The position numbers and the translations under genes are program-made. A stretch of 64,000 bases of DNA from Aquihabitans sp. G128 (lineage in GTDB: Bacteria > Actinomycetota > Acidimicrobiia > Acidimicrobiales > Iamiaceae), in assembly GCF_019048865.1 (NCBI RefSeq), contig NZ_CP077604.1, positions 4,650,001-4,714,000 on the forward strand, given 5' to 3'. The notes beneath the pieces were generated by a model. It saw only the letters and a list, made by a program, of their open reading frames with translations, was not told the DNA's origin and ran no database searches. This document shows, one piece after another, positions 44,329 through 52,364 of the stretch. The first letter of the stretch is position 1. Each line of letters opens with the position of its first letter.

Positions 44329-44862
44329 GTGGCGCGCTCGCGGGACGTGGGAGAGCTGCTGCTGGGGGAGTGGGCCTGCCTGGGCTGCCTGGCGCAGGCA
44401 CCGAGCCACGGCTTCGGCGTGGCCGCTCGCCTCGATCCGGAGGGCGACGTGGGGCGGGTTCTGCCGCTGTCCCGGCCGCTCACCTACCGCTCGCTCGACC
44501 AGCTCCACGAGCGCGGCCTGGTGGCGGTGGTGGGCGAGGAGCGCGGCCGCACCGGAGGCACCCGGACGGTCTTCGCGCCGACGCCGGCAGGGCGGGAGCT
44601 GCTCGACGCCTGGCTGGTGCAGCCGGTGGAGCACGTGCGCGACACCCGCACCGAGCTGCTGCTCAAGCTGGTGCTGGGCGACGCCTTGGGCCGCGACCGC
44701 GGACCGCTCCTCGAAGCCCAGCGCGCCGCGCTGGAGCCCCGGCGTCGGGAGCGCGAGCGAGACGCCGAGGGCGCCTGCTCGCCCGAAGCCGGCGACCCGG
44801 TGGGCATCTGGCGCGAGGAGTCGGCCCTGGCCGTCGAGCGCTTCCTCGACCGCCTGGCCTGA
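44329..44862 (+). CDS. PadR-family transcriptional regulator
   Basis: 177 residues. The N-terminal winged helix has LLLGEWACLGCLAQAPSHGFGVAARL, LTYRSLDQLHERGLVAVVGEE and RTVFAPTPAGRELLDAWL, the PadR pattern; the C-terminal helices (ELLLKLVLGDALGRDRGPLL) form the dimer interface. GTG 44329 follows GAGG by eight bases. It is divergent from the formamidase gene across 71 bases, so it is the natural repressor of the amide gene set. Confidence 0.85.
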   Translation: MARSRDVGELLLGEWACLGCLAQAPSHGFGVAARLDPEGDVGRVLPLSRPLTYRSLDQLHERGLVAVVGEERGRTGGTRTVFAPTPAGRELLDAWLVQPVEHVRDTRTELLLKLVLGDALGRDRGPLLEAQRAALEPRRRERERDAEGACSPEAGDPVGIWREESALAVERFLDRLA

Positions 44863-44936
44863 CCGGGCAGAGCCACGGTCACCGAGCAGCCTGCGCCGCC
44901 CGTCGACGGCGGCCGGGGCGGCGCCCACGCCCGTGC

Positions 44937-46163
44937 TCACGTGGCGCCGTAGCTGGCGAGGGCGGCGTCGACGCCGGCGCCGGCCGGGGCGTCGTGGCCG
45001 TTGCGGCGCAGGACCTGCTCGAGCGCAGAGAGGGTGGTGAGCACGGCGTCGGTGCGGGCGTTGTAGCCCATGGTGCCGATGCGCCAGATCTTGCCGTGCA
45101 GCGGGCCGAACGAGGTGCCGATCTCGATTCCGAACTGCTCGAGCAGCTCGCCCCGCACGCGATCGCCGTCGACCGCATCGGGGATCTCGACGCCCACGAT
45201 GTTGCGCATCTTGTGGGCCGGGTCGCCGAACACGGCCAGCTCCAGGCCCTGCACCCCGGCGAGCATGGCGGCGCCGTGGGTGCGGTGGCGCTCGACGGCG
45301 GCGTCGATGCCTTCCTCCACCAGGATCCGGGCGCACTCGCGCGCTGCGTAGAGCATGGTGGTGGCCTCGGTGTGGTGGTTGAGGCGACGCTCGCCCCAGT
45401 AGTCGAGGAGCTGGGCGACGTCGAGGTAGTTGGAGCGGATGCGGTGGGCGTCCGCAGGCGCGTCGCCGGCTTCACGGAGCCCGGCCTCGATGGCCTTGCG
45501 GGCGGTGATGACCTCGACCGCCCGGGGCGAGAACGAGGCCGGCGCCGAGCCCGAGGGGCCGGCCAGGCACTTCTGCAGCCCGGCGGTGGCGGCGTCGAGC
45601 CCCCACGCGTCCATCTCGAAGGCGTTGCCGCCGAGCGAGGCGGTGACATCCGCGTAGAGCAGCACGTCGTGCGCCCGGCAGATCGCTCCGAGCTCGGCGA
45701 GCGGCTGGCACATGGTGGTGGACGTGTCGCCCTGCACGGTGGCCAGCAGCTTGGGCCGCACGTCGACGACGGCCGCTTCCAAGGCGTCGGGCTCGAAGAC
45801 CTGGCCCCACGGCACCTCGACGGTGTGGACCTCGGCGCCGCAGCGCTCGGCGATCTCGCGCAGCAGGTGGCCGAACCGGCCGAACACGGGCACCAGCACG
45901 CGGTCACCGGGCTCGATCAGCGACACCAGCGCCGCCTCGATGCCGGCTCGGGCGGTGCCGTCGACCACGAAGGTGGCGGCGTTGGCGGTGCGGAAGACCT
46001 GTCGGTACAGGGCCATGGTGTCGTTCATGGCGCCGGTCATGGCCGGGTCGAACTGCCCGATGAGCTGGGCCGAGAGGGCGCGCAGCACCGGGGGGTCGGC
46101 GTTGATGGGCCCGGGGCCCATGAGGAGGCGGGGCGGCGGATCGAAGGACAGGTGGGTGCTCAC
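44937..46163 (-). CDS. pucG: (S)-ureidoglycine-glyoxylate aminotransferase (PucG-like)
   Basis: 408 residues of the class V aminotransferase group. RLLMGPGPINADPPVLRALSAQLIGQFDP is the PucG/AGXT start, FVVDGTARAGIEAALVSL and GDTSTTMCQPLAELG follow, and the PLP Lys is in ATAGLQKCLAGPSGSAP. It uses ureidoglycine from allantoate as amino donor to glyoxylate, giving glycine. GTG 46163 overlaps the stop of the allantoinase gene (GTGA). It is the last gene of the purine run. Confidence 0.88.
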   Translation of the reverse strand: MSTHLSFDPPPRLLMGPGPINADPPVLRALSAQLIGQFDPAMTGAMNDTMALYRQVFRTANAATFVVDGTARAGIEAALVSLIEPGDRVLVPVFGRFGHLLREIAERCGAEVHTVEVPWGQVFEPDALEAAVVDVRPKLLATVQGDTSTTMCQPLAELGAICRAHDVLLYADVTASLGGNAFEMDAWGLDAATAGLQKCLAGPSGSAPASFSPRAVEVITARKAIEAGLREAGDAPADAHRIRSNYLDVAQLLDYWGERRLNHHTEATTMLYAARECARILVEEGIDAAVERHRTHGAAMLAGVQGLELAVFGDPAHKMRNIVGVEIPDAVDGDRVRGELLEQFGIEIGTSFGPLHGKIWRIGTMGYNARTDAVLTTLSALEQVLRRNGHDAPAGAGVDAALASYGAT

Positions 46164-47111
46164 GAGGTGGCCGCCTCCGGGGGGAAGGTGTCGATCCAGT
46201 GCCGGGCGACGTCGACCCGCCGGCACACCCACACGTCGGGGTGCGACGTGATGTGGGCCACCAGCTGCTGCAGGGCGGCGAAGCGCCCCGGCCGCCCGAT
46301 CACGCGCGTGCAGGCCGATGGAGAGCAGCTTGGGCGCCTCCGCGCCCTCGGCGTAGAGCACGTCGAAGGCGTCGCGGCAGTAGGTCAGGAACTGGTCGCC
46401 GGAGTTGAAGCCCTGCGGCGTGGCGAAGCGCATGTCGTTGGTGTCGAGCGTGTACGGGACCACGAGGTGCTGCTGGCCATCGACGTCGACCCAGTAGGGG
46501 AGGTCGTCGGCGTAGGAGTCGGAGTCGTAGAGGAACCCGCCGTGCTCCACCACCAGGCCACGGGTGTTGGGCGAGTCCCGGCCGGTGTACCAACCGGCCG
46601 GCGCCTCGCCGGTGAGCTCGGTGACGATGCGCACCGCCTCGGCCAGGTGCGCCCGCTCGGTCTCGACGTCGACGTCCTGGTAGCTGATCCAGCGCAGCCC
46701 GTGGCAGGCGATCTCGTGGCCGGCGGCCACGATGGCCCGGGTGAGATCCGGGTTGGCCTCGAGCGCCCGGGCCACGCCGAACACGGTCAGGGGGAGGCCG
46801 GCCTGCTCGAAGAGGCGGAGCACCCGCCACACGCCGGCGCGCGAGCCGTACTCGTAGAGCGACTCCATGCTGAGGTGGCGGTCCGGGAACGCCACCGCGG
46901 CCACGATCTCCGAGAGGAAGGTCTCCGACGCCGGGTCCCCGTGCAGGACGCTGTTCTCGCCGCCCTCCTCGACGTTGAGCACGAACGACACGGCGATGCG
47001 GGCGCCGCCGGGCCACTGCGGGTGGGGCGGCGTGGCGCCGTAGCCCACCAGGTCCCGTGGGTAGGGGCCGTCGGCCGGGTCGTGGCCCCAGCGGGGCGGG
47101 TGCTCGGTCAC
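46160..47111 (-). pseudogene. puuE: Allantoinase PuuE (polysaccharide deacetylase family), frameshifted
   Basis: GTG 47111 starts a NodB-fold protein with HDPADGPYPRDLVGYGATPPHPQWPGGARIAVSFVLNVEEGGEN, ETERAHLAEAVRIVTELTG, GWYTGRDSPNTRGLVVEHGGFLYDSDSY and LLSIGLHAR. After that the frame breaks at a CGCGCG tract (46303-46308); two missing bases (CG) would restore VIGRPGRFAALQQLVAHI to a stop at 46160, which then overlaps the aminotransferase GTG by four bases exactly like every other junction in the operon. That makes sequencing error very likely. PuuE converts allantoin to allantoate without a metal. Confidence 0.85.
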
Positions 47112-48400
47112 GGCCGGTCCTCCGTCGTGGGGTCGGGCTGGTCGACGTCGTCGAGCGCCACGATGGCGTCGAGCAGGGCCTGGGCGCCGGCCACCAGGTC
47201 GTCGGGCGCGGTGTCCTCGTGCGGGGTGTGGCTGAGGCCGCCCCGGCTGGGCACGAACACCATGGCCATGGGGATCTCGCGACCCAGGATCTGGGCGTCG
47301 TGGCCGGCACCGCTGGGCAGCTCGGTCCAGGTCCGTCCGCTCTCGGCGCACACCCGGCGGACCACGGCGAGCACCGCCGGGTCGCACGCCGTGGGCTGCA
47401 CCCGCTGGCCCCACGAGGTGCGCAGGGCCACGCCGCGCTTCTCGGCGATGGGGGCCAGCTCGGCCTCGACCAGCGCCATGGCGGCGTCGAGCCGGCCGGC
47501 GTCCTCGTCGCGGAGCTCGGCGCTGAGCGCCACCCGGCCAGGGACCACGTTGCGGACGTTCGGGCCGACGGTGACGTGGCCGACGGTGGCCACCCGCACG
47601 GCCCCGGTGGCAGGCAGCGCCTCGATGGCCAGCACGACCTCGGCGGCGGCGGCCAGGGCGTCGTGGCGCAGCTCCATGGGCGTGGCGCCGGCGTGGTTGG
47701 CGGCACCGAGGACCTCGACGTCGAGCGCCTGGCGGCCGGTGATGGCCGTGACCGCGCCGAGGGTGGTGCCGGTGGCGTCGAGCACCGGGCCCTGCTCGAT
47801 GTGCAGCTCCACCACCGCGTCGAAGGCGGCGAGGTCCCAGGCGGCGTCGTCGTGGCGGGCGACCTCCGCGCCGGCGGCGGCGATGCGGTCCCGCAGCGTC
47901 ACGCCGTCGTCGTCCGGGGTGGCCAGCTCCTCCTCGTCGACCTGGCCGACGAGGGCTCGGCTGCCGGCCATGCCCTGGGTGCCTCGGGCGCCCTCCTCGT
48001 TGGCGTAGGCCACCACGGCCAGCCCGTGGCGGGCATCGGGCCGCCCGGCGAGGGCGGCGGCCACCTCGACCGCGGCCACCACGCCGTAGGCACCATCGAG
48101 CCAGCCGCCGTCGACCACGGTGTCGAGGTGGCTGCCGCTGGCCAGCCAGCGCCCAGTGGTGCCGGCACGACGGCCGATGAGGTTGGCGGCGCCGTCGACC
48201 TCGACGGCGAGGCCGGCCTCGGCCATCCAGCCGGCCACGAGGTCGCGGCCGGCCACGTCGGCCGAGCCGTAGGCCTCGCGGGTCACGCCGCCGTCTGCTG
48301 CTGCGCCGATGCCGCGCAGCTCGGTGAGCCGCGCCACCAGGCGCTCGCCGTCGACGCGGGGCGCGGGGAGGGGGGCAGTCGCCTCGGCCGGATCCGTCAC
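47108..48400 (-). CDS. allC: Allantoate amidohydrolase (M20 family Zn/Mn hydrolase)
   Basis: 430 residues of the AllC/beta-ureidopropionase group. The metal ligands are in SGSHLDTVVDGGWLDGAYG, ANEEGARGTQGMAGSRAL, VVELHIEQGPVLD and GAGHDAQILG, and the lid domain shows TAITGRQALDVEVLGAANHAG. It removes ammonia from allantoate to give ureidoglycine. Other M20 carbamoylases have the same motifs, but the neighbours support allantoate. GTG 48400 overlaps the decarboxylase stop, and the TGA overlaps the allantoinase start. Confidence 0.87.
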   Translation of the reverse strand: MTDPAEATAPLPAPRVDGERLVARLTELRGIGAAADGGVTREAYGSADVAGRDLVAGWMAEAGLAVEVDGAANLIGRRAGTTGRWLASGSHLDTVVDGGWLDGAYGVVAAVEVAAALAGRPDARHGLAVVAYANEEGARGTQGMAGSRALVGQVDEEELATPDDDGVTLRDRIAAAGAEVARHDDAAWDLAAFDAVVELHIEQGPVLDATGTTLGAVTAITGRQALDVEVLGAANHAGATPMELRHDALAAAAEVVLAIEALPATGAVRVATVGHVTVGPNVRNVVPGRVALSAELRDEDAGRLDAAMALVEAELAPIAEKRGVALRTSWGQRVQPTACDPAVLAVVRRVCAESGRTWTELPSGAGHDAQILGREIPMAMVFVPSRGGLSHTPHEDTAPDDLVAGAQALLDAIVALDDVDQPDPTTEDRP

Positions 48401-48912
48401 GGTCGCACCGCCGCCTCGATGCGCAGGGCGGCGATGCGCCGGACCTGCTCGAAGGCGGTGGCCCGCTCCACCTCGGCGTCGTGGCCGAGGCGCTCGGCCA
48501 GCGAGCCGGCGATCTCGGCGGGGCCGAGGCCGCGCACCGCGATGATGAACGGGAAGCCGAACCGCTCGAGGTACGCCTCGTTGCCGGCGGCGATCTCGGC
48601 CCGGAGCTCGCCGTCGAGGTCGCGCAGCCCGGCGCCGGCCTGCTCGTCCTGCGACGCCGCCGCCATGGGCTTGCGGGTGCCCAGCACGGGGTGGGCCAGC
48701 AGCAGGGCGTGGACCTCGGTGGGGGAGAGGGCCCCGGCCGCGGCGTCGAAGGCCGCCACCATGGCGGCCCGGTCGGCGAAGGGCCGCGCCGCAGCGGCCG
48801 CCTCGGCCAGCGACGGCGTGGCCTCGAACACCTCGCCGAACGCCTCGACGAAGGCGGCGGGGTCGAGGGTGTTGACCTCGGCGACGGTGGGGCCGTCGCC
48901 CGCAGCAGCCAC
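48397..48912 (-). CDS. uraD: OHCU decarboxylase
   Basis: 171 residues. VAEVNTLDPAAFVEAFGEVFEATP is the family start; LLLAHPVLGTRKPMAAASQDEQAGAGLRDLD holds the catalytic His, and GNEAYLERFGFPFIIAVRGLGPAEI the end of the fold. It decarboxylates 2-oxo-4-hydroxy-4-carboxy-5-ureidoimidazoline to S-allantoin, the third step of urate breakdown. GTG 48912 lies two bases after the hydroxyisourate hydrolase stop; its TGA overlaps the next GTG. Confidence 0.92.
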   Translation of the reverse strand: MAAAGDGPTVAEVNTLDPAAFVEAFGEVFEATPSLAEAAAAARPFADRAAMVAAFDAAAGALSPTEVHALLLAHPVLGTRKPMAAASQDEQAGAGLRDLDGELRAEIAAGNEAYLERFGFPFIIAVRGLGPAEIAGSLAERLGHDAEVERATAFEQVRRIAALRIEAAVRP

Positions 48913-48914
48913 GG

Positions 48915-49292
48915 TCAGCTCCCGCGGTAGGTGGTGTAGGACCACGGCGTGGCCAGCAGCGCCACGTGGACGTGGCCGGGATCGGTGCCGATGCCGAAGC
49001 GCACCGGCACGACGTCGAGGTACCGGTCGCCGCTGCCGGTGGACGCAGCGAAGTGGTCGCCGAGGGCGAAGGCCAGCTCGTAGGTGCCCGGAGCCAGGGC
49101 ATCGCCCTCGAGCAGCGGGGCATCGGTGCGGCCGTCGGCGTTGGTGGTGACCGACGCCAGCTGCTCGCCGCCACCGTCGGCATCGAGGCGGCGCAAGGTG
49201 ACGGCGACGCCGGCGGCGGGCAGGCCCACGGTCACGTCGAGCACGTGGAGCGACAGCCAGGCGCGCCCCGCACCGTCGCCGGCGGCGCTCAC
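48915..49292 (-). CDS. uraH: 5-hydroxyisourate hydrolase
   Basis: 125 residues of the transthyretin-like family. WLSLHVLDVTVGLPAAGVAVTLRRL has the first His and the family signature, YELAFALGDHFAAS the centre, and the protein ends YTTYRGS, the conserved C-terminal tetrapeptide YRGS that closes the active site. It opens 5-hydroxyisourate to OHCU. GTG 49292 overlaps the stop of the urate hydroxylase gene (GTGA). Confidence 0.93.
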   Translation of the reverse strand: MSAAGDGAGRAWLSLHVLDVTVGLPAAGVAVTLRRLDADGGGEQLASVTTNADGRTDAPLLEGDALAPGTYELAFALGDHFAASTGSGDRYLDVVPVRFGIGTDPGHVHVALLATPWSYTTYRGS

Positions 49293-50443
49293 CGGCACGG
49301 CCCGGTCTCGATGGAGGCGGCGATGCCGCCGATGATCGACGACCCGTCCTCCTGGGCCAGCTCCTGGTACCAGGCCTCGGTGGCGGCCGGGTCGTGGGCG
49401 TGGGACAGGCGGGAGCGCTTGAGCGCCCGCTCGATGATCCGGGCCGCCCGGGGCGCCCGCTCGGCGGAGTACCGCTGCAGGGCGTCGGCGATGCTCACGC
49501 TCGTGGTCGTCAGGTAGTTGGCCAGCACCAGGGCATCCTCCATCGCCAGGCAGCCACCTTGGCCCAGATCCGGTGCGGTGGTGTGGGCGGAGTCGCCGAG
49601 CAGCACCACGTTGCCGCGTGCGTAGGTGTCGATGGGGGCGTGGGAGTGGATGGCCAGGGTGGCCACCCCCGGCGGGTCGATGGCCTCGATGAGCGCCTGG
49701 ACCCGCTCGTCCCAGCCGGCGAAGTGCTTGCGCAGCGCGCCCTGCGGGTCGGTTCCGTCCGGCACGGCGTCCGGCGTGGGCACGTCGAAGAAGAAGTACT
49801 GCCCGTCGCGCACGGGCATGGTGGACACCCGCTTGCCCTCGCCCACGTGCACGGTCCACGAGCGGGGGTCGCCCAAGGCTGCGGAGTCGGGGACCACGCC
49901 GTTGTAGTTGTGGTAGCCGACGTACTCCCGCTCCACGGTGCGGCCCACCACGTAGCTCCGCAGCTTCGAGTGCGTGCCGTCGGCCACCACCGCGAGGTCG
50001 GCCTCGTGGCGCTCGCCCGCCTCGGTGTGCACCACCACCCGTCCGTCGACCTCCTCCACCGAGGTGCAGCGCTGGCCCATGGTCAGGCGGTCGCCGATGT
50101 TCCCGAGCAAGAGGGCCTGCAGGTCGGCCCGCCGCACGGGGTACGGCCGCTCGCCCACCCGGTCGACGAGGGGCTGGAGGCTGAAGTCGCACAGCGTGGT
50201 GCCGTGCAGGTCGCGGTAGCAGAGCCGCTCCATGGACCCGCCGACGGCGGCGATGCCGGCGCCCAGGCCCAGGGCGTCGAGCACCTTGACCCCGTTGGAC
50301 CACAGCGAGATGCCGGCGCCGATGGGGCGCAGCTCCCGCGCCTGGTCGAGCACCCGCACCCGGTGGCCGTCGCGCAGCAGGGCCACCGCGGTGGTGAGCC
50401 CGCCGATCCCACCGCCGATGACGAGGACGTCGAGGTCCTGCAC
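49289..50443 (-). CDS. hpxO: FAD-dependent urate hydroxylase, HpxO-like
   Basis: 384 residues of the flavoprotein monooxygenase family. VLVIGGGIGGLTTAVALLRDGHRV is the FAD Rossmann motif, AGISLWSNGVKVLDALGLG follows, ADLAVVADGTHSKLRSYV has the DG motif and VVLLGDSAHTTAPDLGQGGCLAMEDA the second FAD motif. HpxO hydroxylates urate to 5-hydroxyisourate with NADH and oxygen. Its place as the first gene of the urate operon is the main support for the substrate. GTG 50443 is preferred; the frame extends upstream into the regulatory region. Confidence 0.87.
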   Translation of the reverse strand: MQDLDVLVIGGGIGGLTTAVALLRDGHRVRVLDQARELRPIGAGISLWSNGVKVLDALGLGAGIAAVGGSMERLCYRDLHGTTLCDFSLQPLVDRVGERPYPVRRADLQALLLGNIGDRLTMGQRCTSVEEVDGRVVVHTEAGERHEADLAVVADGTHSKLRSYVVGRTVEREYVGYHNYNGVVPDSAALGDPRSWTVHVGEGKRVSTMPVRDGQYFFFDVPTPDAVPDGTDPQGALRKHFAGWDERVQALIEAIDPPGVATLAIHSHAPIDTYARGNVVLLGDSAHTTAPDLGQGGCLAMEDALVLANYLTTTSVSIADALQRYSAERAPRAARIIERALKRSRLSHAHDPAATEAWYQELAQEDGSSIIGGIAASIETGPCR

Positions 50444-50576
50444 GGCGTCAGGCCCGCCGCGACCGCAGGGCGGCCCGCGCCACGGCAGCGGCCGGGCCGG
50501 GGCCGGGGACCGGGGTGGTCCGAGCGGGTGGTTGGCGACGTGGGGGCATCTCGTCCTCGGGGTCAGTGATTGACTA

Positions 50577-50584
50577 TGTATACA
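50577..50584. promoter_or_regulatory. Candidate GntR operator TGTATACA
   Basis: A perfect 8-bp palindrome of the GntR/FadR type (GT-N-AC half-sites) in an unusually AT-rich stretch (about 50565-50650). It lies 134 bases upstream of the urate hydroxylase start and 87 bases upstream of the GntR gene, which face away from each other. It would allow control of both operons by the regulator. Confidence 0.5.
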
Positions 50585-50670
50585 CAGAATGCCAAAGTGG
50601 AGGCAACCACTTGTCTGACATTCATCTGAACGAAGCCACACAAGGGTTCAGCCGCCAGGAGCCTGCATAC

Positions 50671-51384
50671 ATGACCACTTCGACACCCGCCTGGGCCCCG
50701 CACGACGAGGCGCTGCGCTACGAGACCGCCTACGGCCAGCTGCGCCGGGAGCTGCTCGACGACACCATCGCCCCCGGCACCCGCATGCGGGAGGTCGAGC
50801 TGGCCGACCGCCTGCAGGTCAGCCGCACGCCGGTGCGCGAGGCGCTCCGCCGGCTCGAGAGCGACGGCTTCGTCCAGCGCACCTCCACCGGCGGCCTGGT
50901 GGCCACGCCCACCGGCCCGGACGACCTCGGCGACATCGGCCTCCTGCGGGTGGAGATCGACGGGCTGGCCGCCCGCCTCGCCGCCGCTCGGGGCTCCGAG
51001 GCCGACTGGGAGCGGGTCTTCGCCCTGGTCGACCAGCTGCGGGAGGCGCCGGACGACGCCACCATGGCCCACGTCCACCGCAACCTGCACCGCGAGATCT
51101 ACGCCATCGGCTTCAGCCCGCGCATGGCCGCCTTCTTCAACGCCCACCTGCTCCCGTACATCGAGGACGCGGTGAACGTCGGCCCCGGCTACCAGTCCGA
51201 CCCCGAGGGCGCCTACCGCCAGCACCTCGCCCTGGTGCGAGCCCTCTCCAGCGGCGACGTCGAGCGGGCGGTGGCGGCCAGCCGCACCCACGCCGAGAGC
51301 GGCGTCCGCTACGCCAAGACCCGCACCCAGGTGGCCGAGGGCTCCTCGGCCCGGCGCGACGCCGAGCTGGAGGCCACGTCGTGA
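50671..51384 (+). CDS. GntR-family (FadR/FCD) transcriptional regulator
   Basis: 237 residues. The winged helix is YGQLRRELLDDTIAPGTRMREVELADRLQVSRTPVREALRRLESDGFVQ, near residues 20-70. The C-terminal all-helical FCD domain has LRVEIDGLAARLAAARG, VHRNLHREIYAIG (metal or ligand Asn/His) and YRQHLALVRALSSGDVERAV. The ATG at 50671 has CAGGAG about ten bases upstream. It is divergent from the urate operon and coupled by GTGA to the first Rieske gene, so its ligand may be a purine-related intermediate. Confidence 0.9.
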   Translation: MTTSTPAWAPHDEALRYETAYGQLRRELLDDTIAPGTRMREVELADRLQVSRTPVREALRRLESDGFVQRTSTGGLVATPTGPDDLGDIGLLRVEIDGLAARLAAARGSEADWERVFALVDQLREAPDDATMAHVHRNLHREIYAIGFSPRMAAFFNAHLLPYIEDAVNVGPGYQSDPEGAYRQHLALVRALSSGDVERAVAASRTHAESGVRYAKTRTQVAEGSSARRDAELEATS

Positions 51385-52364
51385 GCATCGACCACCTCCG
51401 CCCCTACTGGCACCCCGTCGCCTGGAGCCGGGCCATCGGCACCGACCCCGTGGCCACCACGCTGCTCGACCAGCGCGTCGTGCTCTGGCGCAGCGAGGGC
51501 GAGGGCATCGTGGCCAACGCCGACCAGTGCCCGCACCGCGGCACGGCCCTGTCCATCGGCACCGTCGAGGACGGCTGCCTGGTCTGCCCGTACCACGGGT
51601 GGAAGTTCGAGGCGGCCGGCGCCTGCGTGGAGATCCCGCAGTTCGGGCCCGACGCGTCGATCCCGGCCCGGGCGTCCATCGAGCGGTTCCGCTGCACCGA
51701 GCGCTACGGCCTGGTGTGGGTGGCGCTCGAGGAGCCGGTGGCCGACATCCCCGCCTTCCCCGAGTGGGAGGACCCCGCCTACCGGCACGTCGAGTGCCCC
51801 GCCTACACGTGGGAGACCAGCGCCGAGCGCATGGTCGAGAACTTCACCGACTTCGGCCACCTCGGCTACCTGCACGACGGGTACCTCGGCGAGAAGGAGG
51901 ACCTGGTGGTGGCCAGCCACAAGGTCGACGACGTGGGCGACGCCCTCCACTACGCGATCTCCATGAACGTCCCGAACACCAACGACGAGTTCACGGTCAC
52001 CGACCTGACGTCGGAGCGGGGCGTGCAGACCAACACCTACGTGCTGACGCTGCCGTACACCATCCACCTGCAGTGCCACTACGCCGAGACCGGCGGCAAC
52101 CGAACGCTGTTCTTCGTGGCCCAGCCCAACACGGCCACCACGTCCACCGGCTTCTGCTTCCAGTCCCGCGACTTCGACCTGGAGGGCGAGGACCAGCCCT
52201 ACGCCGACTTCCAGGACCTGCTGGCCGAGCAGGACCGGCCCATCATCGAGAGCCAGGTGCCCGCCGAGCTGCCGCTCGACCTCACCGACGAGCTGCACCT
52301 CCCGTTCGACCGGGTGGCGATCGCCTACCGCCGGGCCCTGTCCCGCCTGCGGAGCGCAGCGTGA
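51381..52364 (+). CDS. Rieske non-haem iron oxygenase
   Basis: 327 residues. The Rieske cluster ligands are Cys50, His52, Cys69 and His72 (CPHRG and CPYHGW). The catalytic domain has the mononuclear iron ligands in ENFTDFGHLGYLHDGYLG (Asp, His, His), and the protein ends with YRRALSRLRSAA. It would hydroxylate or N/O-demethylate an organic substrate with oxygen. The GTG start overlaps the GntR stop and the TGA overlaps the second Rieske gene. No ferredoxin or reductase gene is near. Confidence 0.9.
   Translation: MSIDHLRPYWHPVAWSRAIGTDPVATTLLDQRVVLWRSEGEGIVANADQCPHRGTALSIGTVEDGCLVCPYHGWKFEAAGACVEIPQFGPDASIPARASIERFRCTERYGLVWVALEEPVADIPAFPEWEDPAYRHVECPAYTWETSAERMVENFTDFGHLGYLHDGYLGEKEDLVVASHKVDDVGDALHYAISMNVPNTNDEFTVTDLTSERGVQTNTYVLTLPYTIHLQCHYAETGGNRTLFFVAQPNTATTSTGFCFQSRDFDLEGEDQPYADFQDLLAEQDRPIIESQVPAELPLDLTDELHLPFDRVAIAYRRALSRLRSAA

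Noticed and set aside
43902..48008. A 1368-residue open frame on the plus strand through the amide and purine operons
   Set aside because: It is antisense to several clearly recognised genes and has the Arg/Gly/Pro-rich composition of a GC-rich shadow frame.
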